From assembly GCA_021029095.1 (NCBI GenBank), contig JAJOHG010000003.1:496001-560000 (forward strand): a DNA stretch of 64,000 bases, in the 5' to 3' direction. The position numbers and the translations under genes were made by a program. Under the pieces are notes generated by a model. That model saw only the letters and a program-made list of their open reading frames with translations. It did no database searches and was not told where the DNA came from. Of this stretch, positions 60,001 to 64,000 are shown piece after piece. Every line of letters starts with the position of its first letter. The stretch's first letter is position 1. Source of the stretch: Phellopilus nigrolimitatus. Lineage: Eukaryota > Basidiomycota > Agaricomycetes > Hymenochaetales > Hymenochaetaceae.

Positions 60001-61487
60001 CCGGTACGTGGGTGTTGGAGGAGCCGCCCGCCGGTGCCAATATCGTCGGATCCAAGTGGGTCTTCAAGATAAAGAAGGACGCCGCCGGAAATATTGTCCG
60101 GCGGAAAGCCCGTCTTGTTGCGCAAGGCTTCAGCCAGGTCCCGGGGGTCGACTATTTCGACACCTTCGCGCCCGTTGCGAAGTTGGCATCCATCCGTGCC
60201 ACTCTTGCGATGGCGGCACGGCTTGACCTTGAGTTGGAGCAGGTGGACATAAAAGGGGCCTATCTCAACGGTGAGTTGGAGGCCGGTGAGGTTATTTATA
60301 TGAGACACCCACCTGGATATGTGCCGCGCGGCGCGGGCACAAAGGTTTTGAGGTTGCGGAAGACTTTGTATGGACTGAAGCAGAGTGGGAGACGGTGGTA
60401 TCAGAAACTAACGTGGATTTTCGTCGACGAGCTCGGACTGACACGTTGTGACGTGGACCAGGCAGTGTTTTTCCGTCACGTGGGACGTGACGTGACTGTC
60501 GTCGTCGTGCACGTCGACGACTGCACCATTGCTGCGTCCTCCACCTCTCTGGTGTCTGCGCTAAAAGCTGGTCTCGCTCGCTATGTTGAAGTCACTGACC
60601 TCGGGCCACTACACTGGCTACTCGGAATCGAAATCCGCCGGAACCGCGACGCAAGAACCTTGTCGCTCTCGCAGTCGGCCTATATCGAGGCCATACTCCG
60701 TCGGTTCAACTTCCAAGACCTGAAGGCCGCTTCCTCGCCGATGGATCCGAACATCCACCTACACAGCCAGCAGGGGCCGCAAACCACGCAAGACCGTGCA
60801 CTGATGCGCGACACACCGTATCGCGAGGCCCTCGGCTCGATCATGTACGCGGCCATGGCCACTCGACCCGACACCGCATTCGCCGTAACGCTCCTGTCGC
60901 GTTTCTCAACGAACCCCGGCCCCGCGCACTGGGATGCTGTCAAGCGCATCTTCCGGTACCTGAAGGGCACCCGCGAGCTTCGGCTCACATACGGAGGGAC
61001 TGGGAGTGCCGAAAGTGGTGGAATGATGGGGTATACGGACGCAGACGGAAGCACGCAGGAGGATAGACGCGCTATCTCAGGTAACGCATTTCTCATCGAC
61101 GGCGGCGCCGTTTCTTGGTATTCCAAACAACAGGAGATCGTTTCGCTCTCGACGACTGAGAGCGAATACGTCGCGGCCACGCACGCGGCGAAAGAAGCAA
61201 TTTGGCTTCGCCAACTCATTGCGCAAGTTTTCGCGCCGTTCGCGGGACCGACAGTTCTCTTCTCCGACAACCAATCCGCCATTGCACTTACGAAGGACCA
61301 CCAGTACCACGCGCGCACAAAACATATCGACATACGCTACCATTTCCTTCGCTGGGTCTGCGAAAACGGCACCATCAAGCTAATCTACTGCCCGACCGCC
61401 GACATGGTTGCCGACGCGCTCACGAAGCCGTTACCGTCCTTCAAGGTCAAGCATTTCGCCGCTGCACTCGGACTCCTCTCGGCTTGA
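57006..61487 (+). CDS. Copia-type Gag-Pol polyprotein
   Basis: A single uninterrupted frame of 1,493 residues. The Gag-like N-terminus contains VIYRMRFQAAVKAKGKWGHF, then a CCHC knuckle CWNCGETGHLRAKC (~270-283). After an acidic linker comes the aspartic protease motif ILDSGSTRHI (~386). Next are a GAG-pre-integrase LHARMGHI (~525) and integrase with DDE residues in HTDVWGP (~592), LHSDRGGEYTG (~652) and HNGVAERLNRTI (~690). The reverse transcriptase has WVFKIKKDAAGNIVRRKARL (~1018), VDIKGAYLNGEL and HVDD (1169-1172) instead of the usual YVDD. RNase H has YTDADGS (~1343), SLSTTESEYVA (~1380) and SDNQSAIALTKDH (~1420). There is no frameshift between Gag and Pol, as in many copia elements. No disabling stop is seen. 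Confidence 0.96.
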   Translation: MSNSHDTLPASVPKLATSGANWVIYRMRFQAAVKAKGKWGHFDGTSTRPEPVGDAAVALALADGDPNPNDAVEAWDRSEDVAMYLLSQRLADSTLIQVGNLPNCAARWSAVVREFTQKSAFAQTSLRTEFLEARCPGDADVREYLSELRTRRETLAQSGVEISDKDFRSTIINSIPNRLANFASSQLTAAEIAARMSATLADDDEHRVFEVDPEVLIHIISDEADRQKRERQSKRKELARNSKDKDEALHVSSSAKSKPKGNAKPRGACWNCGETGHLRAKCPKPKKDASKDKSKDSAHAVDSDSDSDGVWDCANAAWEWSDDEDETDSMPGLVDMSDSEPEDAWTDDEDDGELSSSGSDSEEEGSEEETSAYVAHARKADDARRAILDSGSTRHISPYRADFSSFAETPPKSLRAANKQPFHATGEGELVIELPNGTDTTRMTLTEVLYSPEVGYTLISVGALDRAEYSATFAGGKCVLRDAAGLRVGAIPRSGKGLYRFAHASVDPTLQDAVNVAEDTMSLMELHARMGHIAPATAEKLVRKGFVTGLRLDTSGEAPTFCESCVYGKAQRKPIARERGGDRATEFGAEVHTDVWGPAPTRSLGGRHYYVSFTDDATRVTKLYLLKKKSDVFRSYRQYESWADTQMNAKIRVLHSDRGGEYTGKEFVMHLKSKGTKQKLTVHDMPEHNGVAERLNRTILEKVRAMLHASGLPKFLWAEAARHAVWLKNRTPTRALKDVTPHEAMTGTKPDLRGLRTWGARCWVHDSSSSKLEPRAREGRWMGFDATSNGQRIFWPEKKSISVERNVYFDPGETSSRLEGEELDGGGDEPTPKNSPPTSANLPDNPPTDLSADPPPPTPVEPAAADRPQQREDPPQDPPQQRGQSRPVAADPPPQRERRIRFPSAYQRRLDAGEGTHTHWRRDGAVPRGMRTMREFVDQSDDAAELVEEDDYDDEYEFCAAMEEAEGLEPRSLAEAKRLPEWSEWERAIDDELSTLRAAGTWVLEEPPAGANIVGSKWVFKIKKDAAGNIVRRKARLVAQGFSQVPGVDYFDTFAPVAKLASIRATLAMAARLDLELEQVDIKGAYLNGELEAGEVIYMRHPPGYVPRGAGTKVLRLRKTLYGLKQSGRRWYQKLTWIFVDELGLTRCDVDQAVFFRHVGRDVTVVVVHVDDCTIAASSTSLVSALKAGLARYVEVTDLGPLHWLLGIEIRRNRDARTLSLSQSAYIEAILRRFNFQDLKAASSPMDPNIHLHSQQGPQTTQDRALMRDTPYREALGSIMYAAMATRPDTAFAVTLLSRFSTNPGPAHWDAVKRIFRYLKGTRELRLTYGGTGSAESGGMMGYTDADGSTQEDRRAISGNAFLIDGGAVSWYSKQQEIVSLSTTESEYVAATHAAKEAIWLRQLIAQVFAPFAGPTVLFSDNQSAIALTKDHQYHARTKHIDIRYHFLRWVCENGTIKLIYCPTADMVADALTKPLPSFKVKHFAAALGLLSA

Positions 61488-61494
61488 GGGGGAG
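61486..61494 (+). promoter_or_regulatory. Polypurine tract
   Basis: GAGGGGGAG-type purine run directly before the 3' LTR, overlapping the Gag-Pol stop codon; expected primer for plus-strand DNA. Confidence 0.85.
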
Positions 61495-62019
61495 TGTTGG
61501 AGCGCAAGCCGGCGGAGCCCCGTCCCGCGCGCACCGGTTGCGTGCTCGGACGTGCTGCCGCGAGCGCAGCGTCTCGGCTCTGCGAGCACGAGGCTCGCTG
61601 CACCACGATTGGTCGGCGCGCGGATGAACCGTCGTCCGCGCACCACTCCCGATCGTCCCCCATACCCCCGTTTATCGTTAACCAATAGGACTGTTATTTA
61701 CTTATCATTTATCTCCTTTTATCGTGTCCCCTTTCTTTCGTAGAGTAAAACGGCTTATCCAAAGGCCCGCAAAGCAGTAGCATAAAAAGACACTTTATTC
61801 TTTCGCCCACCTCAGACGTTCGCACCGCCGCGCGATCGACTGAGGTGAGCACTCGTTATTATACATCTTCTATTATACTTTTGCTTATTAGACTATTAAA
61901 CTAGCTTACCGTGTATTAGGTTAGTTTACTATGACAGACGTTCGCACCGCCGCGCGATCGACTGAGCTTACCGTGTATTAGGTTGTCTCTTCGCGCGGAT
62001 CCTGTCTCACCTTGCAAAA
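61495..62019 (+). repeat. 3' LTR
   Basis: 525 bp, same start and end as the 5' LTR. No difference was seen on reading the two side by side, which points to recent insertion. Confidence 0.93.
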
Positions 62020-62024
62020 TCCTT
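62020..62024 (+). repeat. Target-site duplication, right copy
   Basis: TCCTT directly after the 3' LTR, identical to 56410-56414. Confidence 0.85.
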
Positions 62025-62075
62025 GCTCTGCGATTAGCTTGTTCTCGCAAGACGTGTTCGTAGGTGTGGCGGAAT

Positions 62076-63766
62076 ATGCATATCCACGGGCTCAAGGCAG
62101 CTTTGAATGGGTATGGTCGCTATAGATATAAAGTGATTCACGTTCTTTCGTGCTATTATTATGTATGTCAGACTCAATGCTGATCATATGGCCAATCTCT
62201 TAGGCACCAGACTCGGTCGTTGATCATTTAATCGTGGGCGGAGGTCAGATTCGTTCGTTAACCTCCAAGTCGTTTTCTCACATACTATCAGGCGTCGTCG
62301 GACTGGCCGTTGCCAGAGCTTTTGCGTTACGATATCCGGACAAGACAACCTATCTCGTTGAGAGAAATGGCTCCGCAGGCGAAGAGACCAGGTGAGGTTG
62401 CTTGCATACATCTCGTATATTTCTCATTAGTCGCACTAGTTCACGGGGTTCAGAGGTTATCCATGCTGGTAGGCGTTGGCAAGATTCATTATCAACATCC
62501 GTGGTATGAATCACATTCTACGCAGGCCTCTATTACCCGCCGAACTCGCTCAAAGAAATGTTCTGCGTCCGTGGTCGACACCTTCTCTATCAATACTGCG
62601 ACGCGTCGTCAGTGCCCTACCGCAAGACAGGAAAACTTGTAGTCGCGCATGAGCACCAAAGAGCCTACATCGAGTCACTACACAAGAAGGCAGTGAGTCT
62701 AAAATGGCCCGTTCCCCCACTGTCCGTATATGCGGAAGACCGCCAACCAGTAGGGCCTGCACTCCCCACAGAATTGATATCCGGTTCCAAAGCGCGCGAA
62801 TTAGAGCCCGATCTCTCCCCAGAGATCGCTGCAGCTCTCTTCAGCCCCGAGACAGGCATCATTGATTCTCATACGTACATGGAGAGCCTCGAACGGGATA
62901 TCATCGAATCTGAAAACGGGGAGCTCGTGTATTCGACAGCCGTCGTTCGAGTTGATCCTTACGATCGTTCCAGACTCGCATCAGGCGTACCGGATGTACA
63001 TGCAAAGGAGGATGGGTGGGTCGTGCAGACTGTCACCCGCGGAGCTGAGGGTGTAAGCACCGGCGAGAGCGACGCGCTCCTTGCTCGCACACTCATCAAT
63101 GCTTCTGGGCTCTCTGGACACTTGATCCTCAATTCCCTTGTCCCGCGTGACTTACGCATCCCGATGTACTATGCACGGGGATCATACGCAGCGTACAACG
63201 GGCCAGGCATCGGACGCGTCTCTCGGCTGCTTTACCCGTGCCCAGACACTGGCAAGACGAGTAGTCATGCATTCCAATCGCTGGGCACGCACCTTACGCT
63301 TGACATGTCCGGTAACGTGAGATTTGGACCTGACATTCAATGGATCTCGCCAACGCGAACTTCGGATTCCGAGGCGGAGCCGACACCTGTTCAGCATAGC
63401 AGGGAGGACGGGGAAGTTTTCTTATATGATGAGAAGGACATCGACTTCTGGAAGCAACATTTAGTGCCCGATGATTCGCAGTTAGCTGCGATGTATGAAG
63501 CTGTGAAGACGTATTTGCCTAATATCGAAGCATCGAAATTCAGGCCGGATTATGTTGGAATCCGACCAAAGCTGGTACCACCATGGGGAGGCTTCCAGGA
63601 TTTCGTCTTCCGCAGGGACTACTCCGGACAATATCTGGGGTCAGCTAGCAGGGAAGTGGACAAGGGCGGGCTGATGATTAGCTTGCTAGGGATTGAATCT
63701 CCAGGATTAACTTCGAACTTGGCTATAGCCGAGAAAGTCGTATCTATGTTTGAGGGAGCGTCTTGA
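62076..63766 (+). CDS. L-2-hydroxyglutarate dehydrogenase-like FAD oxidoreductase
   Basis: FAD enzyme expected to oxidise L-2-hydroxyglutarate to 2-oxoglutarate in mitochondria. Exons 62076-62162, 62204-62243, 62292-62391, 62440-62468 and 62526-63766 are all in phase and give 498 residues. The first 29 residues have no acidic residue and several Arg/Lys, which suits a mitochondrial presequence, but the start is inferred. The FAD-binding motif is DHLIVGGGVVGLAVARAFA, built across an intron. GSEVIHAGLYYPPNSLKEMF follows, with Gly where the family usually has Asn. Later come AALFSPETGIIDSHTYMESL, LINASGLSG, MYYARGSYAAY and IRPKLVPPWGGFQDFVF. LLGIESPGLTSNLAIAEKVV closes the FAD domain. The retrotransposon ends 56 bp before the start codon. 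Confidence 0.85.
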
Positions 63767-63837
63767 GCAGTAGTCTCTGTAATTTGATCGAAAATGTTGA
63801 ATAGAGCGATGTAATTACAAAACAAGATGGTGTGTTT

Positions 63838-64000
63838 CTATGCTCGAGGGGTAACAGTGGGTTCCCAAGCCTTGATCTTTACCCCTGCGGTGTTGTACGA
63901 CCGGTAAGATCCCCTCGTCCCCGTGAGGTTCTCGATGTAGGGCTGTCCAGATAATGATAGTATTAGGTAACAGCTGTTGGTAATACGCCGGACTAAAACG
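63838..64000 (-). CDS. 3' end of an unidentified gene, cut by window edge
   Basis: The stop codon is at 63838-63840, preceded by an open minus-strand reading PYIENLTGTRGSYRSYNTAG and KIKAWEPTVTPRA. An exon start at 63942 after a GGACAG acceptor is likely, although the frame also stays open further upstream. I do not recognise the C-terminus. It converges on the dehydrogenase, with 71 bp between stop codons. Confidence 0.45.
   Translation of the reverse strand, partial: VLVRRITNSCYLILSLSGQPYIENLTGTRGSYRSYNTAGVKIKAWEPTVTPRA

Larger units (their letters stand above)
56415..62019 (+). mobile_element. Complete Ty1/copia-type LTR retrotransposon
   Basis: A 5,605-bp element with 525-bp LTRs at both ends, a 5-bp target duplication (TCCTT), and a primer-binding site directly after the 5' LTR. 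It has one Gag-Pol reading frame with integrase before reverse transcriptase (copia order) and a purine tract before the 3' LTR. The two LTRs look identical by line-by-line reading. The element is visibly more GC-rich than the host sequence around it. It appears intact and recently inserted. Confidence 0.96.

Noticed and set aside
62020..62300. The dehydrogenase gene disrupted by the retrotransposon.
   Set aside because: An in-frame start at 62076 with a canonical GTATGT donor lies after the insertion, so the coding region can be intact. An upstream Arg-rich reading across the empty site had no start codon.

Overview
The window comes from a filamentous basidiomycete, most likely an agaricomycete. 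Genes are packed on both strands and broken by many short GT-AG introns of about 45-70 nt. Intergenic gaps are short, promoters are pyrimidine-rich, and the gene families are fungal (TRPY channel, Pho80 cyclin, Bem1, haspin, a multi-pass membrane protein of a type I associate with mushrooms). No tRNA, rRNA or CRISPR array was seen. All introns were inferred by eye from splice consensus and reading-frame continuity, so exon edges are approximate except where stated.

Left part (1-21.4 kb): a GH16 glucanase cut by the window edge; an Air1/2-type zinc-knuckle protein divergent from haspin kinase; GINS subunit Psf2; a TRPY/Yvc1 cation channel divergent from Arp2/3 subunit ARPC3; the pre-rRNA endonuclease Nob1 divergent from 3-isopropylmalate dehydrogenase (Leu2); and a long Mrc1/claspin-like replication-checkpoint protein. 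Three of these (haspin, Psf2, Mrc1) work on chromosomes, but their closeness is probably chance.

Middle part (21.4-47.5 kb): a membrane-type short-chain dehydrogenase, a Pho80-family cyclin, glycogen branching enzyme, a small unrecognised three-exon gene, a CASTOR-like ACT-domain protein, a RasGEF carrying an N-terminal degenerate Ras-like domain, an unresolved coding-like tract, and the polarity scaffold Bem1 divergent from the CCR4-NOT subunit Not3/5.

Right part (47.7-64 kb): mitochondrial ribosomal protein bL12, an uncharacterised multi-pass membrane protein, the Hsp90 co-chaperone Cns1, an MFS transporter, and then a complete 5.6-kb Ty1/copia LTR retrotransposon. Its two 525-bp LTRs appear identical, it has an uninterrupted 1,493-codon Gag-Pol, and 5-bp target duplications flank it. 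It sits in what was a ~225-bp shared promoter between the MFS gene and an L-2-hydroxyglutarate dehydrogenase-like gene. The last 160 bp hold the 3' end of another gene.

I did not find a convincing wholly new system. The best leads are the young retrotransposon with half-tRNA-type priming and its promoter insertion, the Ras-like/RasGEF fusion, the CASTOR-like protein, several genes with extremely short first coding exons (one with a GC-AG intron), and an unannotatable small spliced gene.
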